Shown: positions 43,623 through 56,518 of the stretch, piece by piece
Numbering within the stretch: position 1 is the stretch's first letter
How the letters are laid out: each line of letters begins with the position of its first letter
Assembly: GCA_949825045.1 (NCBI GenBank)
Contig: OX463836.1
Location: 12,603,829 to 12,667,828, forward strand
Source: Argyresthia goedartella
Lineage: Eukaryota; Arthropoda; Insecta; Lepidoptera; Argyresthiidae
Length of the DNA stretch: 64,000 bases
Direction of reading: 5' to 3'
Made by a program: the position numbers and the translations under genes
Notes under the pieces: generated by a model
What the model was told of the DNA's origin: nothing
The model's input: only the letters and a program-made list of their open reading frames with translations
The model's database searches: none

Positions 43623-44764
43623 CCTGATATTATATTTTATGCCCAAATAAATGATTACGACATTTTGTTTACTTCTCCGTTCTCCTGTAGGACCCTCCAA
43701 ATTAACCTAAAAATTGAAACAAGCGAAATATTTTTTATCACTTTATTATTTTTTCAGTATTAACCAGTAAGTACCTTATACAGCTTACAGTATAGAATAG
43801 CAATTTAAGAGCATAGCGATAAAGTTTTTCTTAGTTCGTACGTAATTTACAGCACTCGAGATAATGTAGCATTTGTGAGCAAAAGCAACTTAACATTTTA
43901 ACTGTATATCAGACATGGCAAGGATTATAAGTGGGTTATATCCTAGCCTAAAGTTCTGCTCACAAATACTAAAATGATATTAAGATGTATAATACAATTA
44001 ATACAGAACCAGTCACCAACACATAATTCATTATTCATGTTCTTGTATGAATAACTAATATTTATAGTCATTGATTTTAGTTAGGTCCACTTGAGTTTGC
44101 GTGAACTAAGTAAAATTGTGAAGGCGTCAAAACTAAATAACTAACAGACTGAAATCCGTTAGCTCTTGTCTGGTTGCCATAGGTTCCATTATCAAATCAG
44201 TTTTTTTATTTTATTAGTTGTGACTCCTCTGGTATTGGTATCTGCTTGTTCTGATATGAGCATCTAGGGAGGTAACCGGTAAATAAATAATTGGTTAAGG
44301 TATACTTAGTTATAAAAAGTGATGATGATAAAAGGATACCATCTCTAGTAATGAGGGTGTTCCCGAAAATTCACACCAGTGGCGCCATGGGGCAGAGGTT
44401 TGCCGATTAGATATTTATATTACACCGAAGTGAGCAGGAGCATATAAAGTGCTCACTTCTTCACTAATGCTGCCGCTGCCGCTTGTCATGTTACGCCCAC
44501 TTGCCATTGCCGGTTTTTCGTGCGGGAGCGAGAAGTACATAAGTGTAGCCGGTTTACTAACACTCATTCCCATCGACATTGCCGCGTGATTTGTCCCTAG
44601 TCCCTATGGTATATTTCTTAATTTCGACAAAGCGCGCTGTCAAATTATGGTTGTTGCGTTCTTGCAAACAAGTCCAACTTTGGCGTCAACGTTGGAATAG
44701 TTTACATTAACGTTGGTTACGTTTACAATACTTATGGCCTGAAATTCTGATATCTGAGAATTTC
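43623..44764. other. No gene seen
   Basis: AT-rich, no supported coding or repeat structure. Confidence 0.4.
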
Positions 44765-44885
44765 AATCGCTTATATACAGGCACAAACATTCCTTCTGAC
44801 CCCACACTAGGATACCCTGTGTCGGGGGAACCAGAAACAGCGACACCACACACATATAAACATTCAATACCTGGGGTTTTTTTTC
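44765..44885 (-). mobile_element. Second SINE-like family, truncated
   Basis: CCCCACACTAGGATACCCTG and GAACCAGAAACAGCGACACC match 47395-47555. Confidence 0.7.
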
Positions 44886-47394
44886 AAACGTTTGGCAATA
44901 TCAGAATCGTATATTTCCAGCAGTTGTACAACTCAATTTTGTTATGTTTCATAGAACTCGTGAACAAAATTACCCTTCTGACAGTTCCTAAAAAGTATCC
45001 ATTTCGACTTGCAGTCAAATACCGTATAAAGCCATGTTTTATCAAAAAAACAAATGTTTGGAGCTGTCACGCCTGCGGGAGATTTCAATATGGCTGTCCC
45101 GTTCACCCTTTACCGCATACCAACCCATATATAGTTTCATAGATTTTTAACTTTATCACCAAGCAATAGGGTGGAAAATCGCCATCCATTTCGGGTAAGG
45201 CCATGCTGCGAGAACAACCTCATTATTGTTATATGTCTGATAAGAAATAGCGAATTTGAAGTGAACGTCAACGCTAGCTAGAGGTACTCTTAAGGAAATG
45301 TGGTACAAAATTACTTACATTTTTTCACATGAACACAAAAATATATGAGTATTATTTATTATTTATGTATTTTTTTTACTGATGATGACATTAATTGCGG
45401 TGAAGGCATTTTTATTTATATTATTCTATTTATTTATATAAATTATCATAACATATGTACGATCTTGTTCGTTATATTACTCGCAACGAAATATGGGCAT
45501 ATTTATAAACATATACAAAATTATTGTATTATTGCACGGCAATGTTGGGTCATTGATAGGGCGACCCGTTGAATCTGGTGGGTCATATTGATACAGCGTC
45601 GTAAACTTGATTATTTTGCAAAAAGTATTTCGTACAATGAAATCTGAAGAAGGTAAGCATTTTTAATAGGCTGTGAATGTAACGTAATGTAAAGTCTGAT
45701 TACATTATTGATATGTGATGCATGTGTATGGGGGGTAATTATTAAAAATATATAAAGATATTACTACAAGTTTAAAGTAAAGTAACCATGTTAACTTAAC
45801 AAGCTACAGGAAACCTGCCCAGCTTCGGAAGTAACCAATGAAATGTCTGCCAATTAATTAAAACCACGTCATTAGGTCGTATAAACGATTTCGCCGATGT
45901 AACTTATAAACTCGGTACGTACAATGAGATCAAAACGAAACGAAGTAAAAAAATAACAAAAATAATAACTTAATAACATTTTAAACTAGCACCTACAATT
46001 ATGATTCTAAAGGCCGTTTGCACATTGCCAACTCTTTTACTGTCAAAGTCAACTGGAAATGACAGTGCCAATATCACATTTAACTTGCACTTAACCTGAG
46101 CAGCAGGTGTGCATACCGCCATAAATAATAGCTAAAACTAAGTAACAATTAATATCAATGACAGTATTTTAGAATTAACACAAATTATCTACCTAAGGGA
46201 AACAAAATATTTAACTAGCTAAAGTGATAAAGGCGGTGGCCGCAGCGATGGCAAAATAAACGCGATTCAAATAACAAAAATGTTTCATGATGACGTACCT
46301 AGACGCCCGATAGACATAAGCCGAGTCAGCGCACTAATCAGGAATCAACGTTGACATTCCAAATAAAATATCCCTTTAGCTCCATTATGACAAGGTTACA
46401 ATTGGCAAATTCCCATTTTGACCGCTTCCCAATTTGACCATTTTCAAATTCGACCACTTCCCAATTAGACAACCCTACTGAAAGAGAAGGTTTGTTGCGT
46501 AAAAGTGTGTGTTCGGCCTTGACTTAAATACGAAAAGCTAAATACGAAGTGATTAATTTGGGAGCTTGTCATTATGGGAAGTCGAAATGGAAACCTGTTA
46601 TTATTATACACCTTGTCATAATAGGAAATTGTCGAATCGGCACAGAAAAGATGACGAAATGGGAAGCGGACCTAAAAAAAATGGCCACGGAATGTTGACC
46701 CGAAACTCGTTTCTATCTTCCGGCCCCTATATTTGATTTGACATAGTATCAAATCGAAATGCGGAACAAGACGTTCCAATTTTACTGTTATTTGGATCAC
46801 GCAATATTAGCATTTAGATCAAGACTACAATAATTTCGAAGACACATACATACATAAAGTAACAGAAATGGTAATTAGGTAATAAGTTTTATATGTGCGT
46901 TTATAGGTCTTTGACTGGTATGGACATAAGTAAACTTTAAAATTGAATTTGAATTTAAATACCCAAATCATGAAATTCAATACCATAGCAGGTATGGTAT
47001 TGAATTTCATTATAGCTATGATAGCTTGGTGTCGCCTTACCAGTCAAAATTATATTTTTACAATAATTTATAATTGATCACAAATCCCTGAATAATATAA
47101 CTTAAGTCTGTAAATATTGTGTGATTAAAATGACAGCTTTGGTCTCTGCATTCAAAGGAACGCCAACTTAACAAAACTTAACTGTAACTTATTATAGATT
47201 CTGTATCTCTTGAGATACCCCGATTTCTTTCAAATTAAAATTGCAATCGCTTTAGATGACAGATCGTGCGGAATAATCGCGTTCAGTAGTTTTATGTATT
47301 TCTCATATCAATCGCAATTGTAATATCGACCGATAGTAGCGTTGTCAAGTAATTGACATCTAGGAAATTAACATAACATAAACATTTATATATA
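44886..47394. other. No gene seen
   Basis: AT-rich. Short phrases at 46380-46680 (TTCCCATTTTGACCGCTTCC, GGGAAGTCGAAATGG) recur in both orientations and also near 38730-38775, so a dispersed low-copy repeat is likely. No coding support. Confidence 0.4.
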
Positions 47395-47555
47395 GGCACA
47401 TCATTGCTTCTGGCCCCACACTAGGATACCCTGTGTCGTGGGAACCAGAAACAGCGACGTCACACACATAAAACATCCAAGACTACTACTAGGTTTTTTT
47501 CTTCTTCATCCCCAGCTTGGGATCGAACCCGGGACTTCTCGCATAGTAAAACGCT
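47395..47555 (-). mobile_element. Second SINE-like family, copy with tRNA-like head
   Basis: The minus strand has GGGTTCGATCCCAAGCTGGG (B box) as head and the shared body CAGGGTATCCTAGTGTGGGG. Confidence 0.8.
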
Positions 47556-47774
47556 TTAAAAAAAATGAATAATCACAACACACGATTATTTGATACGATC
47601 TTATTGCGACTGCTTGTTTATGTGACGTTTGGTAAATTTTTCAAAAGCTCTTGAAATTCCCAGATGACATAATTTAGTAGTAGTATTTAGCAGTAAAATA
47701 TTTGACACGAGCTGTCTGTTATTGCGACTGCTTGTTCATGCGATTGCGACTGGTCGAGTGATTGGTCGTTATTA

Positions 47775-48180
47775 GGGTGCCAAACGGGACCCTATTACTA
47801 CGCCTCCGCTGTCCGACCGTCCGTCCGTCTGTCACCAGGCTGTATCTCATGAACCGTGATAAGACAGATGAAATTTTCACAGATGATGTATTTCTGTTGC
47901 TGCTATAACAACAAATACAAAAAATCTGAATGTTATAAATATTCAAGAGGGCTCCCATACAACAATTCTTTCAAAACCATATACAAACTTATGAATGCAC
48001 CCGGTTACGTACATGGAGTGTGAACGTAGTCGCACCAATAACTTTGTAAACAACATTTTGCTATGTAAAATCCAAACAATTCACTCCACAGCATCCCTAC
48101 CATCGCACGGTGGTACCGAACCCTTCGTGCGCGAATTAGACTTGCACTTGACCGGTTTTTTTTCAATTGCGATTGATATC
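47775..48180 (+). repeat. High-copy lepidopteran-type interspersed repeat
   Basis: GGGTGCCAAACGGGACCCTA, CACCAGGCTGTATCTCATGA and CCCTTCGTGCGCGA are phrases I associate with a very common repeat of moth and butterfly genomes. Its 3' half recurs at 60605-60790. The 47-bp array starts about 25 bases after it. Confidence 0.65.
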
Positions 48181-48204
48181 AGAAGTAAGGCTAAATTTGT
48201 ATTT

Positions 48205-49003
48205 GGTATTTGTAATTTGGTGACGGCGGCGCCAGCGTCAGTTCCACATGAGGTATTTGTAATTTGGTGACGGCGGCGCCAGCGTCAGTTCCACATGAGG
48301 TATTTGTAATTTGGTGACGGCGGCGCCAGCGTCAGTTCCACATGAGGTATTTGTAATTTGGTGACGGCGGCGCCAGCGTCAGTTCCACATGAGGTATTTG
48401 TAATTTGGTGACGGCGGCGCCAGCGTCAGTTCCACATGAGGTATTTGTAATTTGGTGACGGCGGCGCCAGCGTCAGTTCCACATGAGGTATTTGTAATTT
48501 GGTGACGGCGGCGCCAGCGTCAGTTCCACATGAGGTATTTGTAATTTGGTGACGGCGGCGCCAGCGTCAGTTCCACATGAGGTATTTGTAATTTGGTGAC
48601 GGCGGCGCCAGCGTCAGTTCCACATGAGGTATTTGTAATTTGGTGACGGCGGCGCCAGCGTCAGTTCCACATGAGGTATTTGTAATTTGGTGACGGCGGC
48701 GCCAGCGTCAGTTCCACATGAGGTATTTGTAATTTGGTGACGGCGGCGCCAGCGTCAGTTCCACATGAGGTATTTGTAATTTGGTGACGGCGGCGCCAGC
48801 GTCAGTTCCACATGAGGTATTTGTAATTTGGTGACGGCGGCGCCAGCGTCAGTTCCACATGAGGTATTTGTAATTTGGTGACGGCGGCGCCAGCGTCAGT
48901 TCCACATGAGGTATTTGTAATTTGGTGACGGCGGCGCCAGCGTCAGTTCCACATGAGGTATTTGTAATTTGGTGACGGCGGCGCCAGCGTCAGTTCCACA
49001 TGA
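48205..49003. repeat. 47-bp tandem array, exactly 17 copies
   Basis: The unit runs GGTATTTGTAATTTGGTGAC, GGCGGCGCCAGCGTCAGTTC, CACATGA. 799 bases = 17 x 47 and I see no difference between units. The centre GACGGCGGCGCCAGCGTC is an imperfect palindrome. Confidence 0.97.
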
Positions 49004-49104
49004 ATGACACTCATACTGGCGACATTAGTTATCTTTTTGGTCACCAGATGAATTTGTGGCCCTGTAGGTTGTCTATTTCACTTTACTGTGGCAGAACGGG
49101 GGGG

Positions 49105-49312
49105 TTGCCATAATCTTTTTCCTATTCAAATTAGGTTCAAAACAAGAACATCACCTTGGCAACCAATCCGCAATAATGTGCTTTATTTACCTAATTCTAC
49201 ATTACTATAATTTACTTGTTTTAAGACGGTCACGGTAATTTTGCGGATCAAATTAGATTCCTAATCTGAATCGGCATAAGACGTTGTGGTAACCCCCCAG
49301 GGCCTGAGCTGT
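49105..49312. mobile_element. Inverted-repeat element with GGGGGTTRCCA ends, complete copy
   Basis: Starts GGGGGTTGCCATAATC, ends GACGTTGTGGTAACCCCCC. The interior AATTTTGCGGATCAAATTAG recurs at 52455-52490. Confidence 0.8.
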
Positions 49313-49734
49313 CATTATAATCGAGTTAGACTATGACATATTCAATTACAAAATGTACAATATGATACATCACTTAAAACAAGGGCAAAATGTCCATAAC
49401 CTGTCTACACTGTACCAAAGCGCAGAAATGGTACTCAACAACTTTCCCAAATTAAACACCAGTTAAATTGTGACCACGAAGTATCAGGGTCATGGTAGGT
49501 AAAGGATAAAAGGGTGAGCAAAGCGTACCCCCTTTATCCTTCGTGTTAGGTTGACATGTAAGAAAAAAAAATGTTTCATGTCGAAGTAGTATCTTGTTGG
49601 AGTAATGTCCTGTCGGAGTAGTGTTTAACCACTCACCTCCCACTGTATTTCTAGAAATATTATTTCCGTTATAGGTTTTGAATTTTATTATTATGCCATG
49701 CATAAGGATGCCTCCCGCAAAGGTCATTTCCAAT

Positions 49735-49905
49735 TATTTATATACAGGCATAAATATTGCTTCTGCTCGGGCCCCACACTAGGATACCATGTACACCAGA
49801 AACAGCGTATATAAACATCCAAGACCCGGGGATATTTGTTCTTTCTCCCCAGCCGGGATTGGAACCCGGGCCCTCGCTTGGGAGGCAGAGCCCCGAACCG
49901 AAAAC
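49735..49905 (-). mobile_element. Second SINE-like family, third full copy
   Basis: Minus-strand head GGGTTCCAATCCCGGCTGGG and shared body. The B box carries a changed base. Confidence 0.75.
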
Positions 49906-50029
49906 CCCGATGCCTCCAAAAAGATAGGGTTGTTGAGAGGTTAAGGCTGAAACACACCGCCGCGGCGGCTCCGTAGCGGGAGGGGTCACAGCGAATGTTC
50001 ACGGTCACAGCGGCAAGTTGCAAGTTCGT

Positions 50030-50375
50030 AACGTGTCGCCAAGGCGAGTGAGCGAGGCAGCGAGTGCAGCAGGTACATACCGCTCACTCGCCAGGTAACG
50101 TGTCGCCAAGGTGAGTGAGCGAGGCAGCGAGTGCAGCAGGTACATACCGCTCACTCGCCAGGTAACGTGTCGCCAAGGCGAGTGAGCGAGGCAGCGAGTG
50201 CAGCAGGTACATACCGCTCACTCGCCAGGTAACGTGTCGCCAAGGTGAGTGAGTGAGGCAGCGAGTGCAGCAGGTACATACCGCTCACTCGCCAGGTAAC
50301 GTGTCGCCAAGGCGAGTGAGCGAGGCAGCGAGTGCAGCAGGTACATACCGCTCACTCGCCAGGTAACGAGTCGGT
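50030..50375. repeat. 67-bp tandem array, 5 copies, with internal hairpin
   Basis: Units start at 50030, 50097, 50164, 50231 and 50298 (AACGTGTCGCCAAGG). Each contains GGCGAGTGAGCG and its exact inverse CGCTCACTCGCC 26 bases apart; units 2 and 4 carry GGTGAGTGAG, which breaks one pair. Confidence 0.95.
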
Positions 50376-52200
50376 CGGCTGTGGAACTTACACCTTTTTT
50401 GCGATTATTTCGAAAGCGGATAACTCGAGTAAACTTTGACAACTCCATACCAACGAGATGTGTGGATTTTCAAAGGAAGCTGGGACTTTGTTCGAAAGAA
50501 CCGTGAACCGAGATAAAAATTTATTTCTATGGAAGTATACAATGTAAGTATTTTAAGTATTTTTTTTATTGCACCATTATTTAGTTGTTGTTATCCCTTT
50601 TACTTCTCTGCTGGCCGGAAAAGAAAAATAATGACAACAATTAAGGCAAATTTATCTTGTTGCCCCACAAATGCCCACAATAGAATTTTCAGTACTTCTG
50701 TCAAGAGTTCGTTAATAGTTGTTTGCGTCTTAAAAAATAAGGATTATTTCAAGTAAACCTGGCACCCAGAACAATAATATTATGGCAACACTGTTCTGTC
50801 GGATTTATCGACGTTCATAGCCTAACTAAATGGGGGGGACGTTACCCCCCGAGTTGACGCCGCGGGCATGAGGCAACCATAAGTCCTCGACCCCGCAACC
50901 GTAGTGGTTCTCGCGCTCCGCGCGAGAACACACTCTGCAGACCACACGGCCTAACTAAATATGTCTAACGCTGAGCTGTGGCGGGAAGGCACTACGTCAT
51001 CTTCATTGAAGAGAAAAAATTATGAATGAAAATGACGTAACGTGGTTTTATCGCCAAAGCTCGACGCGATACCCCTCCGCAAGCTGCAAGATGTATTGTC
51101 AACAGTTTTAATTGTCACATTTGACAGTTTCAGTGAAAAGTGACAAGCATACCAATAAAAGAATGTCATTATTTTTATTCCTTCATGTATGCTAGGCAAA
51201 GGTCTACAATTATAAATCCTAACCATACAAACGAGTATTTCTCAATTATAAAAAATGGTGTTTTAAAAAATTCTACTACGTAGACTATCCTACCAGAAAA
51301 ACCGCATGTGACTGGTTCAAAAATCAGTCCTGTAGAATACATCTGCTTTATATCGAGTTGTTGAAGTTTACCCGAGTTTAGTTTAGTTTACTCACTAACT
51401 AAAATCGACGGAAATTTGTGGGAAAACTGGCAGATTACATTTAACGCCAATTTCACACAAACTGCGTCGACTTCGCTATGAATTACAAGGGGCTGCCTCG
51501 GTATAATGATTTTGTTAGTCCTCACCCACTATTTAGGCTAGGCTTCTAGTTACACAAGCAATGCCCATATGTTCTGGCAGTCAGTTATGTCATATTTAAA
51601 GTTATGATTTTTTTTTGCAAAAATACAGGAATTATGATACAGAATAGTTAAAAGAGTGCTAATGATCAATGGGCAGATGAATAAAGAAAAGTATCACCTG
51701 TTATTGGAAGGCATCTCATATCAATCTTGATAACTTTCCTTCCAATATTATAAATCATGAGGTAAAGTTTCTTTATACATTCGGCAAATTTTCGGCCCCA
51801 ATATGGGACATTCATTAGACAAATCATATTAGTTCGGATATTGACGTATTTGTATAAGGGAATTTTTGACAGCTGAAAAAAAATCTTCCATACAGTTCGC
51901 TGACTCGCTAGGGTACTCTCCACCTACTTTGCAGTTATCGCAACAGTTTTTTGTTCTAATGTTTGTGTAAAACAATTTACCATGGTGTGGATAGCTGATA
52001 GACAGTGATCGGAATAGGCAGAGTATAATTACCTAAAGTTCGTGGAACAGAATGAAAAGTGGAGACTTCAACATAGAACAATATTTTTTGGGACAAATTT
52101 ACCCAGTTTTGGGACTTCGTTTAAATTTATTAAAATAATGCCATAATGGTGTGCTAGATTGGCTTTTATAAATAAATTATGTTATCAATTTACTGTGCAA
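50376..52200. other. No gene seen
   Basis: Mixed composition, no supported exon or repeat boundary. Confidence 0.4.
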
Positions 52201-52204
52201 TAGA

Positions 52205-52740
52205 CTAACCCAGTGGGGCAGGCGGGCTTCCGGAGTCGATATTCTACCGTCGATCAAAACCACGCTATCAAGCAACTGTTGGAGAGAAGTAGGGAGTATA
52301 ACCAGCCCCTGTGTCTGGCTTTTGTAGACTACCAAAAAGATTTTTACACAGTCGAGCACTTTTTCCGTTTCAAATTAGGTTCAAAACAAGAACATCACCA
52401 TGGCAACCATTTCTAATGGGCTATTTACCTAATACCAAGACTTGTTTTAAGACTGTCACGGTAATTTTGCGGATCAAATTAGGTTCCTAATCTGAATCGG
52501 CATAAGACGTTGTGGTAACCCCCCTGGGCGGTGTTCCGCTCTCTCCATCGGTGCGGAGTCGACGAGAGGTATGTAGGTATCCTCCGGGAGCTCTATTGTT
52601 GCGCTACGATGCGGGTGCGTATGCATGAGCCAACCTACCCCGTAGCTTTAGGCCGCGGTCGCCAAGGCGACACTGTTTCTCCTGAGCTCTTCACGAATGT
52701 CCTTGAAGACGTAATGAAGACTGTTAACGGTTAAGAAAAA
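52205..52740 (+). pseudogene. RTE-type reverse transcriptase fragment split by a small element
   Basis: GQAGFRSRYSTVDQNHAIKQ and LCLAFVDYQKDF before the break at 52360; FRSLHRCGVDERYVGILREL and LGRGRQGDTVSPELFTNVLE after 52530. These are conserved RTE reverse transcriptase segments (motif A region and RQGDxxSPxLF). The 160 bases between are a copy of the element at 49105-49312. Confidence 0.9.
52362..52528. mobile_element. Inverted-repeat element with GGGGGTTRCCA ends, left end missing
   Basis: Matches 49135-49312 (CAAATTAGGTTCAAAACAAG to GTGGTAACCCCCC); the left GGGGGTTGCC end is absent. Confidence 0.85.
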
Positions 52741-53106
52741 CCATATTTAAAGATATCATGAACAGAAAAATAACTAACTCGCTACTTAAAGTACCAACGT
52801 ACATTAATTGTTATCTTTAAGCTCATAATACTGAAGTAACGATTCGGAGTAAGAGACAACTTTCAACATCAACGGAATAAGTAACTGCCTGTCTGCGCTC
52901 TTAGAGTATTAAGTTTTTTTTAATTATTATCGAGCTCGATGTTAATATACGTTAGATTTCTTGCTTTGCTTTTACAACAAAGATATGTTTTATAAATTAT
53001 GTTTGTTTTTTATTAGCCGATAAAATCCAAAAAGTCCTTTGTACTGAATTATTTGAATATTGGAAGAAAAAAACTGGACTCGAATTAAATAATTTTACTG
53101 TAAATT

Positions 53107-53306
53107 AATAAGATAAGTACCAGGGCGACCGAGCTTTGCTCAGTGTAATAAGATAAGTACCAGGGCGACCGAGCTTTGCTCAGTGTAATAAGATAAGTAC
53201 CAGGGCGACCGAGCTTTGCTCCGTGTAATAAGATAAGTACCAGGGCGACCGAGCTTTGCTCAGTGTAATAAGATAAGTACCAGGGCGACCGAGCTTTGCT
53301 CCGTGT
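53107..53306. repeat. 40-bp tandem array, 5 copies
   Basis: Units AATAAGATAAGTACCAGGGC, GACCGAGCTTTGCTCAGTGT. Units 3 and 5 have CTCCGTGT, so a two-unit period may underlie it. Confidence 0.95.
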
Positions 53307-53449
53307 AAAACGGGGAAAACGCGTTTTTACAAAAATTAGACCTATAGGCAGATCACGATTTTTCGCTCTCAAAAACCTTAAATAGCAAATTTAATTTAAA
53401 GCGTTAGAGCCGTTTTCGAGATCTCAAATCATATATATTTATATCCAAC

Positions 53450-53645
53450 TGATATTATTATAAATGTGAAAGTAGCGAAGTTGGGATGTTTGTGTGTCTG
53501 TGCCTCAATCACGCTAAAACGGCTGAACGGATTTGAATAAAATTAAGCACAGATATAGTTTATGAGCTAGATTAACATATAGGATACTTTTTATCCGACT
53601 GCACCAGAGGGAGGGTAACATTATCTCGGGCACCAGCTAGTACGT
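53450..53645 (+). repeat. Interspersed repeat, possibly Helitron-derived
   Basis: TATTATTATAAATGTGAAAG, AAAACGGCTGAACGGATTTG and CGGGCACCAGCTAGTA resemble a very common lepidopteran repeat ending in CTAGT, as in Helitron-like 3' ends. Shorter relatives lie at 17314-17400 and 27770-27900. Confidence 0.5.
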
Positions 53646-55945
53646 GTATACATATAAATATTGCTCGTTTAATGGTATAGTTTTCTTTTCTATAATAACG
53701 CAATTTATTTATTTATTTATAAAAACCAACCCTAGCACCTTAACGGTATTTAATTTACTAATACACATAAAGTTTGTGTCATAAACGATGCCCCAAAAAG
53801 GAGAAATTATCGCGAAAAAAAATATCGTTTTAAGGAAGTCTCCACTGTCCGCCTTTGTTCCACAAACTTTAGGTAAATATACTTACTCTGCCTATTCCGA
53901 CCACAGCTCATAAAATAAAGACGTGTTTTTTATAAATTGGTACGCTAAGTTCCATACATTTTCTTTAACAAAATTACTGTTATAAAATTGAAATATTGTT
54001 TAAGTTTTCTCATTCCATGACTGATTGGCTCACTGCATCGAAATTAAGAGTGGTATTATAACTTAAGTTATTTCACAGATTCATTGTTGCATGAGCTAAT
54101 AAACGGTAGTCAAAAATTACCCAAATAAATCTAGATTATTCGTAATATTTTTTTTTGAAAAAAAAGTTATAAACAAAATTACTCAAAAACCATTTATTTT
54201 CGAAATTCGAATTAAATATTTCGAAAGGGGTTTAACGATTGAAGGGCTAAATTTGCTGGAAATGTACTATTCTTTAACCCCTCACAATATACAGGTTGCT
54301 GTTTTGTAAAATTACGCCCGACTCAGAAGGTGATTATTTACAAGAAATTGAAGCAAAAAAAGTTATTTCGTTGAAATATACCTAAAAATAATTAAATTGT
54401 GGCCTGACTGCTACTGCTTGCTACCACGCCCGAAATATCGGGCAATTGGTGCGCGGCGTGCAAGAGCTTTGTGGACAACACGTTAATTTGTAAATCTAAA
54501 TTATACGAGGAATAATAAAACATATTTTTTTTTGTTACAAGAGATCCCTAAACTATCGTCCCTGAGATGGGCGTCACTTTCAAAAACAACATCCTGTATA
54601 TATCGAATAACGAATCAACTCTATTTCTAGTTATGTAAATTTTTATCCGATTATCTGTAGTTTCGGTTTATATTTTCGCAGAAACCCGAGCGCCATCTTT
54701 CGATGCTATTTGTAAGCTTTGCATCCTTCGGGTAGTGCAACAAATCAACTCGGAAATACTTTAAAAATATGTACGTTGATAAAAATAATCATGTGGCCAA
54801 ATTAACCTATTGGTTGACCGCAATTGGTACAGAAATTGAATTGAAAGAGTGATTTAAATAAAGTCGTATTTTCATGTCATGTACAAACATACCAACGCCA
54901 TCTAGCGAGCTATCTGAAAGCTTTGTTTTAATTATCTGTCCGAAAACTGCACATCTTTAGGTTTTGTCACTCCTTACACTACAAAAATATAATAATTCAG
55001 GCCTTAACGCTACATATGCATCAAAAAACTCTATTAACTTTCTATTCAGTACATGGGTAGCGATATACTTCACAACTTTTATAATATTTAAAGTACATAC
55101 ATGGCCGGTTTCATAACTTTTTAATGTAATACACATACGATACATACATACTTTAGTATGTTTAAGCCTACTAAATACATTTATTTATATTTATGTAAAA
55201 AAGGGATGATTTTTGGCGTGTCGAGTGTCGCCATTTTGTATTTTTTGGTTTAATTATTTGGACTTTTGGAAGAGGATTGACGCGATTTATTGAATTTAAA
55301 AAACTTAGAGATCTTTCGCTAGAAAAGCATTGCTTTCTTTGAAATAAATTTTATGACTGGCTTTAACGTGAGAGCTTTTTCATTAAAATTTTCGGAAGTA
55401 TTTAATTTAATATTTCAGACCAAAGCCAGACTTTAGACCGACTACCAAAAATTCCATAAATCCTTCTCTTACTCTCTTCTCTATACCAACGCTTTGTGCA
55501 CGATACCATAAAGCTTTCGAGTACACATCTAAAAAGTCTTATACTTGTGTGATTCTTTTGTTTGGGCTTTTTAATGTAGCAGAAATTATCTCCTCTATAT
55601 TGACTAATACCGATTGGTGGTTGCTGTCGAAATAGGATCTAAGTAAACTACCAGACTTACTTGAGTGAACTCAACGGACCAATCCATGCCCTGCCATTCC
55701 ATCTTGAGTGTCTGACATTAAACAATCTATAGCAAATATGTACTGCCGATATTTTCCAATAAGTCTCATGATAAAAGCATCATCACCCCCTTATTCAGTG
55801 ACTCAAAATGACCGAAAACTATGGAATAGTTGTCAATTTGACACTAACTACTACCTTGGATTTTAAAAGGATTTGAAGTTACTGAAGAAGGGTGCTGGAT
55901 ACACTTTTGGCTGAATTCGTTTCAGACGCACCTTAAAAAACCTCA
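53646..55945. other. No gene seen
   Basis: AT-rich; no supported exon. Confidence 0.4.
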
Positions 55946-55946
55946 A

Positions 55947-56161
55947 CTATACATTGACTAGATTCAACAATAAATAAATAAACTTCACGCAACAGTGGCG
56001 CCATCCAGCCAAAGAACCGCGAACTGTCTGCACTCGCATCGACATCGACACCATCCAGCGGCGTGCCCTCGAACTCTCTCTTGATGCAGCATCAAGATTA
56101 AGCGCAGTTGCGATGTGGAATGTAATCTCACGCCATGGAGGTTGTCGTTGGCGGTAGACAC
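55947..56161 (-). CDS. Candidate exon C, possible last exon
   Basis: Acceptor TTTTTCTCCCCATTCCAG. After exon B' (phase 1) it reads VYRQRQPPWREITFHIATAL and continues to a stop at 55947. After exon B (phase 2) it would stop within a dozen codons. Composition is less clearly coding than A and B. Confidence 0.35.
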
Positions 56162-56332
56162 CTGGAATGGGGAGAAAAATTGACATGAACATCATTTTCT
56201 CATTGGACGATAACAGTTTCAGCGGACTGCCAGAGTGACCGACGATACCGTGATATGGTTGGCAAACGAACGGCGACGCGCGTACTTCTAAATTCTGTAT
56301 TTGGCGGGGTTGATCTTACTTTACACACGTAC

Positions 56333-56410
56333 CTGGGGGACTGAAATCAGGTTCCCGTTGTTGCCGCTCCGCCTTTAGTGAATTATTTCTCCGCAACTCG
56401 CCTCTAGTCC
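56333..56410 (-). CDS. Candidate exon B', paralogous alternative to exon B
   Basis: Acceptor CACTCCTCAG, donor CCAG|GTACGT; phase 1 in and out. It reads TRGELRRNNSLKAERQQREP DFSPP (two pieces), closely like the end of exon B but with AT-rich synonymous positions. It accepts the same phase as B after exon A, so the two could be alternatives; a phase-2 acceptor at CTAG would let B' follow B instead. Confidence 0.5.
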
Positions 56411-56518
56411 CTGAGGAGTGCTCATTACCAAGCTCAAGACCCTTCTACGCAGCCAGTAGGTCAGGCTCCGGCGGCGGCGGCGCTGCGCACGTTGCCGCCG
56501 GCACCGCGGCGCGGTTAC

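Noticed and set aside
48205..49003. CRISPR-like array
   Set aside because: There are no unique spacers; the units are directly adjacent and identical, and the genome is eukaryotic.
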